From an uncultured Turicimonas sp. (lineage in GTDB: Bacteria > Pseudomonadota > Gammaproteobacteria > Burkholderiales > Burkholderiaceae_F), in NCBI GenBank assembly GCA_947854175.1, contig CANTYJ010000063.1, positions 1 to 32,645 of the forward strand: a DNA stretch of 32,645 nt, written 5' to 3'. A program made the position numbers and the translations under genes. Positions 1 to 8,394 of this stretch are shown here, piece by piece (position 1 is the first letter of the stretch; the number at the start of each line of letters is the position of its first letter). The notes beneath the pieces were generated by a model. It had not been told where the DNA came from, did not search any database, and worked only from the letters and a program-made list of their open reading frames with translations.

Positions 1-54
1 TAGCGGGCGAGCTCGGGACTTTCACCCTATAGATTGCACTCATGCCGAGCACAC
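1..54 (-). mobile_element. Probable 5' end of a group II intron (partial, runs off the window)
   Basis: Read on the minus strand, the sequence starts GTGTGCTCGGCATGAG and continues with CTATAGGGTGAAAGTCCC. A GUGYG 5' end followed by a GGGUGAAAGUCC-type segment is typical of the start of bacterial group II introns (domain I). The boundary at position 54 falls directly after the T-run of the phoH terminator, and group IIC introns are known to insert just behind intrinsic terminators. Only 54 bases are visible, so neither the ribozyme core nor a reverse transcriptase/maturase gene can be checked, and the intron class is inferred. It could instead be an unrelated repeat. Confidence 0.5.
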
Positions 55-87
55 AAAAAACCGCAGATTAACTGATCCACGGTTTTT
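55..87 (-). terminator. Intrinsic terminator of phoH
   Basis: On the minus strand, 27 bases behind the phoH stop, an A-run leads into an 8-bp stem (CCGTGGAT with ATCTGCGG, including two G-T pairs), a 6-base loop and a run of six T. The element ends exactly where the intron-like sequence begins. Confidence 0.8.
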
Positions 88-113
88 AATGATTAAATCA
101 ACGCTTCAGACGA

Positions 114-1772
114 TCAAAGTGCTTCACTTGCGTAATCCGCTAACCTTGAACGTTCTCCTCTTTGCATCGTTATATGTCCTGAATGAATCCATCCTTTGAA
201 GCGGTCAACAACATAAGTCAGCCCCGATGAACCTTCTGTCAGATACGGAGTGTCGATCTGAGCAATGTTTCCTAAACATACGATTTTTGTTCCGGGGCCT
301 GCACGGGTAATTAATGTCTTCATCTGTTTAGGCGTCAGATTTTGAGCCTCATCAATAATCACGAACTTGTTCAGGAAAGTTCTTCCTCTCATAAAGCTCA
401 TTGATTTAATTCGGATTCTGGAACGGATCAGATCATTCGATGCCCGGCGCCCCCATTCACTGTCATTAGCACTGCCACGATTCAAAACTTCCAAATTATC
501 GTCAATGGCGCCTAACCAGGGCGTCATTTTTTCCTCTTCAGTACCCGGTAAGAAACCAATGTCCTCACCTACCGAAATGGTTGCTCTGGTAATGATAATT
601 TCGTTAAAACGCCTCATTTCCATGGTTTGGGTTAATGCTGCAGCTAAGGCCAGAAGCGTCTTTCCGGTACCTGCTTGTCCCATCAAAGTGACAAAATCAA
701 TTTCCGGATCCATCAAAAGACTTAAAGCAAAGGTTTGCTCTCTGTTTCTCGCTGTAATTCCCCAAACGGAGTTTTTCTGGGAGAAATAATCAGGAAGCAT
801 CCGAACAACAGCGCTATTTCCTTCAACGGCTTTTACTTCTCCATAAAAAGGAGTCCCTTCGCCTTCATGCCATATAAATTCATTAACCAAAAAACTAGGG
901 ACTAATGGACCTGTAATCCGATACCACGTAAATCCGTCTTTCTGCCAAGATTGGAGATCTTTCCCGTGAGTTTCCCAGAAATCTGCGGGCAGATGCTTAG
1001 TTCCGCTATAGAGCAGGTCACTGTCTTCAATCATTTTGTCATTGAAGTAGTCTTCTGCATCAAGATTCAAAGCTGCTGCTTTTAATCTCATATTGATGTC
1101 TTTGGAAACCAGAATCACCTGTTCCTTTTCTTTTGTTTCTTTCAACCCTTTGACGACTGCCAGTATTTGGTTATCGGCCTTTCCGTCCGGCAACATCGGT
1201 AACTGGGTATTAAACGGGGTCGTCTGTACAAATAGTTTTCCCAGACATTCTTTATTACCGAGAACAGATAAAGGGATTCCCTCTTCAATCGGACCATCCA
1301 GGTGTTGCAAAATGGCGTCCAAAGTACGGCTGACCTGACGGGCGTTTCTAGCAACATCGGTCATGCCGCTTTTATGATTATCCAGTTCTTCCAATGTAAT
1401 CATCGGCAAGTAAACGTCGTGCTCTTCAAACCTAAATAAACTGGTCGGATCGTGCAGAAGCACATTAGTGTCCAGGACATAGAGCTTCCGCCCTTCTGTA
1501 AGTCCGGCGATACAACGTTTATTCTTTAGTTTATGAGAAGGTTCTATAGTTCTCGCAGAAATAGTTTTCTTTGCCTCTTTAACAGGCCGCGTAACTTTTT
1601 CAGCAGCTTTTGCAGTTGCTTTTACTTCTTTAGCGCTGATTGGCATGGCTTCATCAGACTTCTGTTTGGCCTGAGTTTTTCGTGTCTTTTTTGTTGTTTT
1701 AGAAGGCTCAAGCTGTGTTGGAATATCTGAAATAATGGAGCCCGGTTTCTTAGGGGCAGTTGGTAATGGCAT
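114..1772 (-). CDS. PIN domain-PhoH family ATPase (PhoH2 type)
   Basis: A 552-residue protein with a PIN-type ribonuclease domain followed by a PhoH ATPase domain, the PhoH2 arrangement linked to RNA unwinding and cleavage in other bacteria. Residues 1-90 are a Lys/Ala-rich, probably disordered tail. The PIN domain starts near residue 96 (LYVLDTNVLLHDP, with an acidic residue at D101). The ATPase has Walker A GQAGTGKT at 365-372 and Walker B VIIDEAQN at 471-478. The start at 1772 was chosen because AGGA lies about 9 bases upstream; an in-frame extension to 1886 would overlap the DUF456 gene and has no family support. It lies 26 bases downstream of DUF456 and probably shares the dnaB transcript. 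The RNase activity and its targets are inferred from the family. Confidence 0.9.
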   Translation of the reverse strand: MPLPTAPKKPGSIISDIPTQLEPSKTTKKTRKTQAKQKSDEAMPISAKEVKATAKAAEKVTRPVKEAKKTISARTIEPSHKLKNKRCIAGLTEGRKLYVLDTNVLLHDPTSLFRFEEHDVYLPMITLEELDNHKSGMTDVARNARQVSRTLDAILQHLDGPIEEGIPLSVLGNKECLGKLFVQTTPFNTQLPMLPDGKADNQILAVVKGLKETKEKEQVILVSKDINMRLKAAALNLDAEDYFNDKMIEDSDLLYSGTKHLPADFWETHGKDLQSWQKDGFTWYRITGPLVPSFLVNEFIWHEGEGTPFYGEVKAVEGNSAVVRMLPDYFSQKNSVWGITARNREQTFALSLLMDPEIDFVTLMGQAGTGKTLLALAAALTQTMEMRRFNEIIITRATISVGEDIGFLPGTEEEKMTPWLGAIDDNLEVLNRGSANDSEWGRRASNDLIRSRIRIKSMSFMRGRTFLNKFVIIDEAQNLTPKQMKTLITRAGPGTKIVCLGNIAQIDTPYLTEGSSGLTYVVDRFKGWIHSGHITMQRGERSRLADYASEAL

Positions 1773-1798
1773 TCTTTTATGTCCTGAAATATTTATTT

Positions 1799-2284
1799 TT
1801 AGATGAAGTAGGCAGCAATAATAATTCCTACCATGGTGAAAGCCAGCCCAAGCTTGACGACCGTTCCGATAATCATCCCGAGCCAAGTAGCTATCCCGAC
1901 TTTTCCGCTCTTTATCATGTCCTGGTGATCAATGAACTCTCCGATGGCTGCACCGATAAGCGGCATAAATAACAATCCCCACAGTCCTGTAAAAATGCCC
2001 ACAAAAGTGCCTATCATCGAGCCGATAATTCCGAGCTTGGTAGCTCCTGCTTTTTTGGCACCCAGTGACTGAGCAACCCAATCAACAATTAATCCGATTA
2101 CAGTGAGTACTCCAATCGTGATGATTGGTGTTACTCCGACTAATTGATAATCATCGATATAGCCAATCAGCCATGCACCAAGGAATATCATCGGCAAACC
2201 GGGTAGCGCCGGGATGATAGTCCCGGCCAAACCAATGACTATCAATGCAATAGCAATAATCCACAATAAAATACTGACCCACAT
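1799..2284 (-). CDS. DUF456 family membrane protein
   Basis: A 161-residue, very hydrophobic, Gly/Ile-rich protein with about four to five membrane helices. The first helix (residues 3-24) runs into a GTIIPALPGLP turn, and a Gly-rich central part (GSMIGTFVGIFTGLWG) follows. This pattern fits the DUF456 family, whose function is unknown. It starts 2 bases after the dnaB stop and is followed after 26 bases by phoH, so it is almost certainly co-transcribed and probably translationally coupled to dnaB. No catalytic residues are evident. Confidence 0.8.
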   Translation of the reverse strand: MWVSILLWIIAIALIVIGLAGTIIPALPGLPMIFLGAWLIGYIDDYQLVGVTPIITIGVLTVIGLIVDWVAQSLGAKKAGATKLGIIGSMIGTFVGIFTGLWGLLFMPLIGAAIGEFIDHQDMIKSGKVGIATWLGMIIGTVVKLGLAFTMVGIIIAAYFI

Positions 2285-2286
2285 AA

Positions 2287-3693
2287 CTAATCCTGCTGCT
2301 GATATTCTTCCTGATAACCGTAGGCTTTGTTCTTAAATCTCGTATACTCACCTTCGAATATCATACCGACTGTTCCGGTCGGACCGCTTCGTTGTTTACC
2401 GATAATGAGTTCAGCATCACGCTCACTACCTTCAACTTTGTTATAGACCCAATCTCTGTACAAGAAAAGAATAACGTCAGCATCCTGTTCGATAGCACCT
2501 GATTCTCTAAGGTCACTCATCATCGGGCGTTTATCGGTTCTTTTTTCCAAATCACGGTTTAACTGTGACAAAGCCATCACGGGAACCCCGAGTTCCCGGG
2601 CCAAAGCCTTCAAACCACGTGAAATTGCACTCACCTCTGTTGCACGGTTTTCTGCGGCCGGCCCGGAATTGGCGGCCGTTGCCAGCTGAAGGTAATCAAT
2701 AATAATGAGGCCTAACTTCCCGTACCTGCTTTTTAGTTTTCTGGCCCTTGAACGAATATTCATGATGGACAAATCACTGCCTTGATCGATTAGCAGATTC
2801 ATGTCTTTCATTTGTTGGACAGCGCCATAAAAACGCCCCCATTGATCTGCATCTAAGCTCCCTTTTTTGAGGTTATCTTGCGGAATTTCTCCCATGCAGC
2901 TAATTAAACGGGTGGCAAGCTGATCGGCTCCCATTTCCAAAGAAAAAATACCAACGGGCAACCCGTCCAGTGCAACCTGTAGAGCAACATTCAAAGCAAA
3001 GGCTGTTTTTCCCATTGCAGGGCGGCCGGCAACGACGATTAGCTCTCCGTCATGCATTCCATCAGTCAACCTATCCAAATCGGCAAAACCTGTTCTTATT
3101 CCACGCATTTGCCCTTCAGGGATGGGATTGTCTCTAAGTTCCTTAAGCTGCTCTTCGAGCATCTTTAAGGCACCTCCAATTGACACAAATTCTCCTGAAC
3201 TTCGGTTGAGTTCTTCAGAAATCGCCAAGACTTTTGCTTCAGCTTGGTCCAGAAGATCCTCTGCCTCTCTTCCTTCTGGAGAGAACGCTTCGGCAGAAAT
3301 ATCTGCACCAACTGCAATTAATTTTCTTCTTATCGAGCGATCTCTTAGAATTTCTGCATATCGGATAAGGTTGGCTGTACCCGGAGAGTAATCAGCCAGA
3401 TGGTTAAGATATTCGATTCCACCGGTCTCCTTATCCAAATTCATCTCTTTGAGAGTATCTGCAACGGTAATGACATCGGCAGGATGGTCGTTATCTATTA
3501 ATTTAACAATGTGCTCAAAAATTAAACGGTTCCCGTAGTCGTAAAAATCGTTTGCATTGATTTTGTCCGAAATGATATCGAGAGCACCGTTATCAACAAG
3601 AAGTGCGCCAAGGATACTATCTTCTGCCTCTTTTGAATAAGGCGGTAACTTTAGATCTTTTAGTTCCTCTGTTCCACTTTTTTGTATTGCCAT
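2287..3693 (-). CDS. dnaB: Replicative DNA helicase DnaB
   Basis: A 468-residue hexameric 5'-3' helicase that unwinds DNA at the replication fork. The N-terminal DnaB domain (about residues 17-120) is joined by a linker helix to the RecA-like ATPase. Walker A is GRPAMGKT at 223-230, Walker B is LIIIDYLQL at 329-337, and the Ser-Gly-Ala-Ile-Glu segment near 412 is typical of DnaB. Length matches the family and no intein is present. The start has GGAG about 9 bases upstream. In many betaproteobacteria dnaB lies directly behind rplI; here a potassium transporter pair lies between them, so dnaB must have its own promoter or read through from ktr/trk. Confidence 0.97.
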   Translation of the reverse strand: MAIQKSGTEELKDLKLPPYSKEAEDSILGALLVDNGALDIISDKINANDFYDYGNRLIFEHIVKLIDNDHPADVITVADTLKEMNLDKETGGIEYLNHLADYSPGTANLIRYAEILRDRSIRRKLIAVGADISAEAFSPEGREAEDLLDQAEAKVLAISEELNRSSGEFVSIGGALKMLEEQLKELRDNPIPEGQMRGIRTGFADLDRLTDGMHDGELIVVAGRPAMGKTAFALNVALQVALDGLPVGIFSLEMGADQLATRLISCMGEIPQDNLKKGSLDADQWGRFYGAVQQMKDMNLLIDQGSDLSIMNIRSRARKLKSRYGKLGLIIIDYLQLATAANSGPAAENRATEVSAISRGLKALARELGVPVMALSQLNRDLEKRTDKRPMMSDLRESGAIEQDADVILFLYRDWVYNKVEGSERDAELIIGKQRSGPTGTVGMIFEGEYTRFKNKAYGYQEEYQQQD

Positions 3694-3836
3694 GCCAATG
3701 TCTCCAATCTTTTTCTTGTTTTTTCTTTATTTCGAACGAGTCTGACTCTAGTCTAAACGAACATTTTAATTCTTCTGTTCAGGATCAAATTTCGTTACGG
3801 CTCTTGCTTTGCGATAAAAAATGCGTTATTCATCTT

Positions 3837-4547
3837 TTAGAGCATAGGAGAAGAATCTGACATTTTCTTTGCAAAATCCAGGAAATTTTGTTTACTTCCG
3901 ACAAAAACCAGTGTGTCACCGCTTTCGACAGTCTCTTCCATAGATCTGCGATCGATGTCCAGAAGACACTCTTCTTCCGTGACGATACCAAGAATATTTT
4001 TAGTTGTTTTCTTGCGGACAGCTGCAATCAAAATCAATCCGAATCTGGAAAAATTCAAATTCCTATAAGCAGAGCCAAGAAATTTTCTCGGAGCACTAAT
4101 TTTCGATACAAGATAATCATCCGTGATACCAAAAGTGGCCACCTCTGAATTGAAATTTAGTTCATTGGCTAAATCACCCGCAGCTCTTTTTTCCGGCGTC
4201 AGAATCCTTTCAATAGAAAACGCCTGCAAAATAGACTCGTGCAACTCATCAATCGCTCTGGCAAATATCCTTTTAACTCCACTTTTTTTCAGCAAAGCTA
4301 CCGTTCTCAGGCTTGCTCTGAAATCTTCGCCGATAGCAACGATGGCTATATCAACATGCCTTAAAGGCAAAACATCCAGAGCACTTTTTTGTGCGCAATC
4401 GAGCAAATAAACCGAGGCCAGTTTGTCTTTAACATCTTCGAGATTACTTTGCCGGTTATCGACTCCCACAACCTCGTGCCCGAGCATACTGAGATTTACG
4501 GCGAGATTTTTACCGTAGCTTCCTAACCCAATGATAAGATATCTCAT
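3837..4547 (-). CDS. RCK/TrkA family potassium uptake regulatory subunit
   Basis: A 236-residue cytoplasmic protein with an N-terminal Rossmann RCK domain and a C-terminal TrkA-C domain. GLGSYG at residues 7-12 is the dinucleotide-binding glycine motif, and an acidic residue follows the second strand (VGVDNRQ). A single RCK unit of this size is closer to KtrA than to the double-unit TrkA of E. coli (about 458 residues). It gates the membrane channel in response to bound nucleotide. It starts 8 bases behind the stop of the channel gene, so the two form an operon. Whether to call it KtrA or TrkA is a matter of subfamily that was not resolved here. Confidence 0.9.
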   Translation of the reverse strand: MRYLIIGLGSYGKNLAVNLSMLGHEVVGVDNRQSNLEDVKDKLASVYLLDCAQKSALDVLPLRHVDIAIVAIGEDFRASLRTVALLKKSGVKRIFARAIDELHESILQAFSIERILTPEKRAAGDLANELNFNSEVATFGITDDYLVSKISAPRKFLGSAYRNLNFSRFGLILIAAVRKKTTKNILGIVTEEECLLDIDRRSMEETVESGDTLVFVGSKQNFLDFAKKMSDSSPML

Positions 4548-4555
4548 AGTTATTC

Positions 4556-6403
4556 CTAGTTAATAATGATGTTTTCCGGCGGATACTGCCTTTCAATTTC
4601 GCGGTTTGAACCAAAAGCGCCTATTAACAATGAAAGTAATCCAACTCGCCCTAAAAACATTGCCAAACATAACGTGTATTTCGAAGCCGATGAAAGCTCT
4701 GCAGTGATACCCATTGAGGAGCCAACTGTAAATAAAGAAGACATTACCTCAAAAATAATTGCTTTCATTGACATCTCCGGCTCTAAATAAACCAAAACGA
4801 TGGTAAAGAAAAAGACCATCATCGTTGCAAGAAAAGCAACAGCATAAGCCCGTTGTACGATACTTAAAGGAATACTCCGGTTAAAAGCAGATGGTTCTTT
4901 ATTGCCGGTTATCGTTGCCCGGAGACTGAGAAGAAGAACTGCAAAAACGTTAACTTTGATACCACCGGCCATTGACTGTGAAGAACCGCCGATCCACATC
5001 AGTATACAAACAATCAATACGGTCGCCGGCGCAAACTCTGCCGGATTAACTGATGCAAATCCGGTAGTCCTCGGTAGTATGGCATTAAAAATTGACTGAA
5101 TCACCTGAGAGGAAAAACTCATATCTTTAAGCGTGCCGTTGTATTCTGAGATAAAGAACAAAACGGAACCAACGATAACTAGAACGACTGATGTTCTTAA
5201 TACCAATCTGGTGTTTAAATCAAATCTGACGGTCCTATCTTTAATTTTGTTTTTAAAAATTTTTGTGCTAATTCTGTTAACGACAATATCTTTGAAATTG
5301 ATGAGAATCGGAAAGCCTATTGAACCTAGAAACATCAGAAGACTTATTTCCAAATAAAAAATCTGATTCCCGTAGAGCAAAATCGGATTAGATAATCCGT
5401 CTTTCAAATTTGAGAAACCTGCATTACAGAAAGCAGACATAGCATGGAAAAGAGAAAATATGACTTTATCCCCTGTTGTTGAAAACAATGTATCCGGAAC
5501 GGAGAAATAGATTAGAACGGCTCCGATACTTTCAATTGCGACCGTAAAAAGAAGCATGTAAAGCAGCGTTGGAATTAAAGCATCCATGGATTTAGAATAA
5601 ACCGCGTCACGGACCAGTAACTGGTTATAAATTGAAGCGCTACCGGAGTAGAAAATAGCAAAAACACTCGTGAAAGTTATTAAACCCAGACCTCCGATTT
5701 GGATTAGTATCGAAAGAATAAGTAACCCAAACGGAGTAAAAACCTGGGAAATATCCAAAGTTGACAAACCCGTAACGCAGACTGCACTCGTTGCTATAAA
5801 AAATGCGTCGGTATAGCTTATGGGTACCGTTGTGCTTTTGGGAAGCATAAACAAAAACGAACCAACCAAAATCACAAAAATAAAACTACCGGCCAATAAA
5901 ATCGATGGATTCATCCTCCGTTTATGGGCCAAAGCTAAACACTTTGCACTCAGAAAAACTAAGGAGTAACTTACCAGCGAGATAAATAAGAAGTCCTGTC
6001 CGGTAAAGAAATCAATAACACCTACCCCTGTTGTCGGAACAAAAAATCCGATAGCAGAAATTAAGATAAGAATATTGACAAGCCACTTGAGCCAACCGGC
6101 CTCGAGAAAATATTTTCTAAAATCGAAAATCAAGGCAAGTACGACATTTAACGCAAACCAGGCCAAGCAAACATGGAGGCCAATCTCGATATTTTTAAGT
6201 TCACTGTTGGAACTGTATAAGCCGTAATATGATGCAACACCACTTAAAGCCGCCAGTGCGAACAATGCTGTCGTTACATTACAAAATATAAAAAGACATT
6301 TAAGTATACAGGCGGGGTCTTTTAATCTGTTTGAAGGTCTTACTGCATTTTGCCAAAGTGCTCGCTTAATACTACGTTCTATTCTTGTAAACTTCGTAGA
6401 CAT
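4556..6403 (-). CDS. TrkH/KtrB-like potassium channel subunit with N-terminal extension
   Basis: A 615-residue integral membrane protein. The four pore regions of the TrkH/KtrB/HKT superfamily are visible: TGLS at 211-214, NAGFS at 327-331, TTGFA at 446-450 and GSSMG at 561-565. A Gly/Ser-rich segment GGSSQSMAGG at 472-481 corresponds to the intramembrane gating loop region. Typical TrkH or KtrB proteins have about 440-485 residues. This one carries about 165 extra N-terminal residues with roughly four more hydrophobic segments (about 33-60, 75-95, 105-125, 135-157). It pairs with the RCK gene just downstream. Ion selectivity and coupling are inferred from the family. Confidence 0.92.
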   Translation of the reverse strand: MSTKFTRIERSIKRALWQNAVRPSNRLKDPACILKCLFIFCNVTTALFALAALSGVASYYGLYSSNSELKNIEIGLHVCLAWFALNVVLALIFDFRKYFLEAGWLKWLVNILILISAIGFFVPTTGVGVIDFFTGQDFLFISLVSYSLVFLSAKCLALAHKRRMNPSILLAGSFIFVILVGSFLFMLPKSTTVPISYTDAFFIATSAVCVTGLSTLDISQVFTPFGLLILSILIQIGGLGLITFTSVFAIFYSGSASIYNQLLVRDAVYSKSMDALIPTLLYMLLFTVAIESIGAVLIYFSVPDTLFSTTGDKVIFSLFHAMSAFCNAGFSNLKDGLSNPILLYGNQIFYLEISLLMFLGSIGFPILINFKDIVVNRISTKIFKNKIKDRTVRFDLNTRLVLRTSVVLVIVGSVLFFISEYNGTLKDMSFSSQVIQSIFNAILPRTTGFASVNPAEFAPATVLIVCILMWIGGSSQSMAGGIKVNVFAVLLLSLRATITGNKEPSAFNRSIPLSIVQRAYAVAFLATMMVFFFTIVLVYLEPEMSMKAIIFEVMSSLFTVGSSMGITAELSSASKYTLCLAMFLGRVGLLSLLIGAFGSNREIERQYPPENIIIN

Positions 6404-6775
6404 TTTCAGGCCTTTGTTTATAGGTCAAACTTAAAAAAGTATTGGGCCGGTAAATAAATCCTGAATCACCGGATTGCCGGTTGTTCGGCACTTTTTGTCA
6501 AAAATTACAGCTTGTTCTTTTCTCATATACGCATAAAGTGGTATCAAAAACCTTATGCTAATGGTGGAAAGCGGAGAGAAATTCCATGGATTTCAATATG
6601 GGCTATCTGGTGATAAAGAGACTTTCGCAGAAAACATCAGAACTGTCGGAACCCAATGACTGCCAACGCCATGAGCACGTTTACGGATAAGAATATTTAT
6701 CAGGCGAAGTTGTTAAAAATTTTAGCAGGCCCGAAGAACTGTCCAAAACAGAAAAATTCGCCCATAAAACAAAAA

Positions 6776-6802
6776 CCCCAAAGAATTAACTTTGAGGCTT
6801 TT
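6776..6802 (-). terminator. Intrinsic terminator of the rpsF-rplI operon
   Basis: On the minus strand, CCTCAAAG pairs with CTTTGGGG around a 6-base loop and is followed by TTTTTGTTTT. It lies about 40 bases behind the rplI stop, ending the ribosomal protein operon before trkH. Confidence 0.75.
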
Positions 6803-6806
6803 GAAT

Positions 6807-6829
6807 GACCCGGAAGGGTCTTATTTTTT
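6807..6829 (+). terminator. Plus-strand terminator-like hairpin
   Basis: GACCC and GGGTC flank a GGAA tetraloop, and TTATTTTTT follows on the plus strand. There is no T-run on the minus strand. All known genes nearby are on the minus strand, so it would end an unrecognised plus-strand transcript arising in the 6404-6800 gap. Confidence 0.45.
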
Positions 6830-6840
6830 GCTGTTACTAA

Positions 6841-7290
6841 TTAAGCTTCGGCAACAACGTTGACCTTGACTTCAGCGATGATATCGTGGTGAAGGTCAAT
6901 CTGAAGAGTGTATTCGCCAACTGCTTTGATAGCACCGAGCGGTGTACGAACCTGGCTCTTGTGAATTTCATAACCAAGCTTGTCAAGAGCTTCAGCAACA
7001 TCCATGTTAGTAACAGAACCGAACAAACGACCGTCAACACCTGCTTTAGAAGCAATAGTAAGAACGATACCGTCGATCTTATCTTTGAGTTCCTGAGCCT
7101 TAGCAAGACGTTCAGCTTGTGCACGTTCTAATTCAGCACGTTTAGCCTGGAATTCTTCCAAAGCAGCCTTAGTCGCACGTTTAGCCTTCTTTGAAGGAAT
7201 CAGGTAGTTACGGGCAAAACCGTCTTTAACTTTAACGACGTCACCAAGTTGACCGACGTGAGGAATGGTTTCAAGAAGAATAACTTGCAT
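6841..7290 (-). CDS. rplI: 50S ribosomal protein L9
   Basis: A 149-residue protein, the usual length of bacterial L9. The N-terminal domain MQVILLETIPHVGQLGDVVKV and the GFARNYLIP signature (residues 25-33) are clear, followed by a charged connecting helix (about 40-75) and the C-terminal rRNA-binding domain. It is the last gene of the rpsF-priB-rpsR-rplI operon and starts 15 bases behind rpsR. Confidence 0.98.
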   Translation of the reverse strand: MQVILLETIPHVGQLGDVVKVKDGFARNYLIPSKKAKRATKAALEEFQAKRAELERAQAERLAKAQELKDKIDGIVLTIASKAGVDGRLFGSVTNMDVAEALDKLGYEIHKSQVRTPLGAIKAVGEYTLQIDLHHDIIAEVKVNVVAEA

Positions 7291-7305
7291 CTAATTTTCC
7301 TCCGG

Positions 7306-7578
7306 TTACTGATTATCTGTGTAAGCAAGAAGAGCAAGGAAGCGAGCACGCTTGATTGCTGTATCGAGCTGACGTTGATAACGTGCCTTAGTTCCTGTCA
7401 AACGGGCAGGCATAATCTTGCCGTTTTCCTGGATGAAGTCACGAAGTGTATCGATATCTTTGTAGTCGATCTGTTCTACATGATCAACTGTAAAGCGGCA
7501 GAATTTTTTGCGTTTGAAAAGCGCATTCTGCTGATTAGGATTGCGGGGCTTGCCCTTTCCTTTGGCACCAAAAGCCAT
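7306..7578 (-). CDS. rpsR: 30S ribosomal protein S18
   Basis: A 90-residue basic protein. The conserved core [16 protein letters not shown] and the [15 protein letters not shown] segment identify S18. It sits on the 30S platform as a heterodimer with S6, encoded in the same operon. The gene starts 2 bases behind the priB stop, so translation is probably coupled. Confidence 0.98.
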   Translation of the reverse strand: MAFGAKGKGKPRNPNQQNALFKRKKFCRFTVDHVEQIDYKDIDTLRDFIQENGKIMPARLTGTKARYQRQLDTAIKRARFLALLAYTDNQ

Positions 7579-7580
7579 GA

Positions 7581-7874
7581 TTAAACTCCTTTTTCGTATT
7601 CCGTAATATGTAGAACGAGCTTAGATGAACGTGCTGAAGATGTTGCGATAAAACCTTTCAATAGCAAACGGCTACCTAAATCTTCTTTGTCCAGAGACTC
7701 TCCGATTTTTCCCAAAGCAACAGCTGAAAAACCGAAATTATTTTTTCTCTTTCCGCCTGCCTCTTCCGTCTCTCCGGAATGTTTAAATTCGCATTCACAG
7801 ACTGCGACGGCGGCTAACGTGTACCGTAACTGCTTACGACTTGTCAGCTCGGCAGACAGTTGAAATTCGTTCAC
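7581..7874 (-). CDS. priB: Primosomal replication protein N (PriB)
   Basis: A 97-residue single-stranded-DNA binding protein of the OB-fold, SSB-related PriB family. It helps PriA load DnaB at stalled forks. The position between rpsF and rpsR is the classic location in beta- and gammaproteobacteria. [19 protein letters not shown] and the GESL segment fit PriB. It begins 19 bases behind rpsF and ends 2 bases before rpsR. Confidence 0.9.
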   Translation of the reverse strand: MNEFQLSAELTSRKQLRYTLAAVAVCECEFKHSGETEEAGGKRKNNFGFSAVALGKIGESLDKEDLGSRLLLKGFIATSSARSSKLVLHITEYEKGV

Positions 7875-7893
7875 CTAACAACCCGAACCGGTA

Positions 7894-8325
7894 TTAAGCC
7901 TGTGGTTGTTCTGCCTGTTCAGCAGGTGCTGCAGCTTCTTCAGCCTGAGCCTGCTCAGCTTTCTTAGCAGCTTCAGCAGCGGCGGCTTTACGAGCTTCTT
8001 CTTTTTCAACAGCTTTCATCATTGGAGACGGCTCTGTTTCAGCCTTCTTCATTTTGACTGTGAGGTGGCGAAGAACTGCATCGTTAAAACGGAAACCGTT
8101 TTCGATTTCATCAAGGACTTCAGGACCGCATTCAATGTTCATAAGAACATAGTGAGCTTTGACAAGCTTTTCAATCGGGTATGCCAATTGACGACGACCC
8201 CAATCTTCTACACGGTGAACTTTACCTCCGTGGCTTTCCACGAAAGTTTTGTGACGTTCGATCATTGCCGGAACCTGTTCGCTCTGGTCCGGATGAACGA
8301 TAAAGCAAATCTCGTAATGACGCAT
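7894..8325 (-). CDS. rpsF: 30S ribosomal protein S6
   Basis: A 143-residue protein beginning [18 protein letters not shown], with [11 protein letters not shown] and KAHYVLMN typical of S6. The globular part ends near residue 97. The rest is a low-complexity Ala/Glu/Gln tail of about 40 residues, as seen in other proteobacterial S6 proteins. It pairs with S18. AAGGAGG lies just upstream of the start, a very strong ribosome binding site. The leader carries a hairpin that may be bound by S6:S18. Confidence 0.97.
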   Translation of the reverse strand: MRHYEICFIVHPDQSEQVPAMIERHKTFVESHGGKVHRVEDWGRRQLAYPIEKLVKAHYVLMNIECGPEVLDEIENGFRFNDAVLRHLTVKMKKAETEPSPMMKAVEKEEARKAAAAEAAKKAEQAQAEEAAAPAEQAEQPQA

Positions 8326-8345
8326 TGAACCTCCTTATGGTTTTT

Positions 8346-8380
8346 AGTCGCCCGGAGCGTCTTCCGGTGTGACAAGGACT
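8346..8380 (-). promoter_or_regulatory. Candidate S6:S18-binding leader hairpin of rpsF
   Basis: In the rpsF leader (minus strand) a CCGGA/TCCGG stem with a 6-base loop is enclosed by AGTC/GACT, leaving a CTTGTCACA internal strand. S6:S18 autoregulation through a leader hairpin with a conserved CCG trinucleotide is known from several phyla. The CACACCGGA context is compatible, but no alignment was made. Confidence 0.35.
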
Positions 8381-8394
8381 TTACAAAGCACGTG

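Larger units (their letters stand above)
6404..6840. other. 437-base gap without a confident gene
   Basis: This stretch separates the potassium genes from rplI. It contains a weak plus-strand hairpin at 6475-6490 (TGCCG/CGGCA followed by CTTTTT), three short overlapping plus-strand frames (6555-6659, 6586-6690, 6656-6808), the rplI terminator (6776-6797) and a plus-strand terminator-like hairpin (6807-6829). One frame starts with a good ribosome binding site (GGAGAG before the ATG at 6586) but stops after 34 codons; the same frame then stays open for another 32 codons. No protein family was recognised. It may be a decayed gene or a small RNA or peptide unit. Confidence 0.4.

Noticed and set aside
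367-789. Plus-strand open frame of 140 codons opposite phoH
   Set aside because: It is a shadow of the conserved PhoH ATPase domain on the other strand and has no ribosome binding site or recognisable domain.
1773-1886. Longer N terminus of the PhoH protein
   Set aside because: The extension overlaps the DUF456 gene and its residues are the out-of-frame reading of that gene; the ATG at 1772 has its own ribosome binding site.
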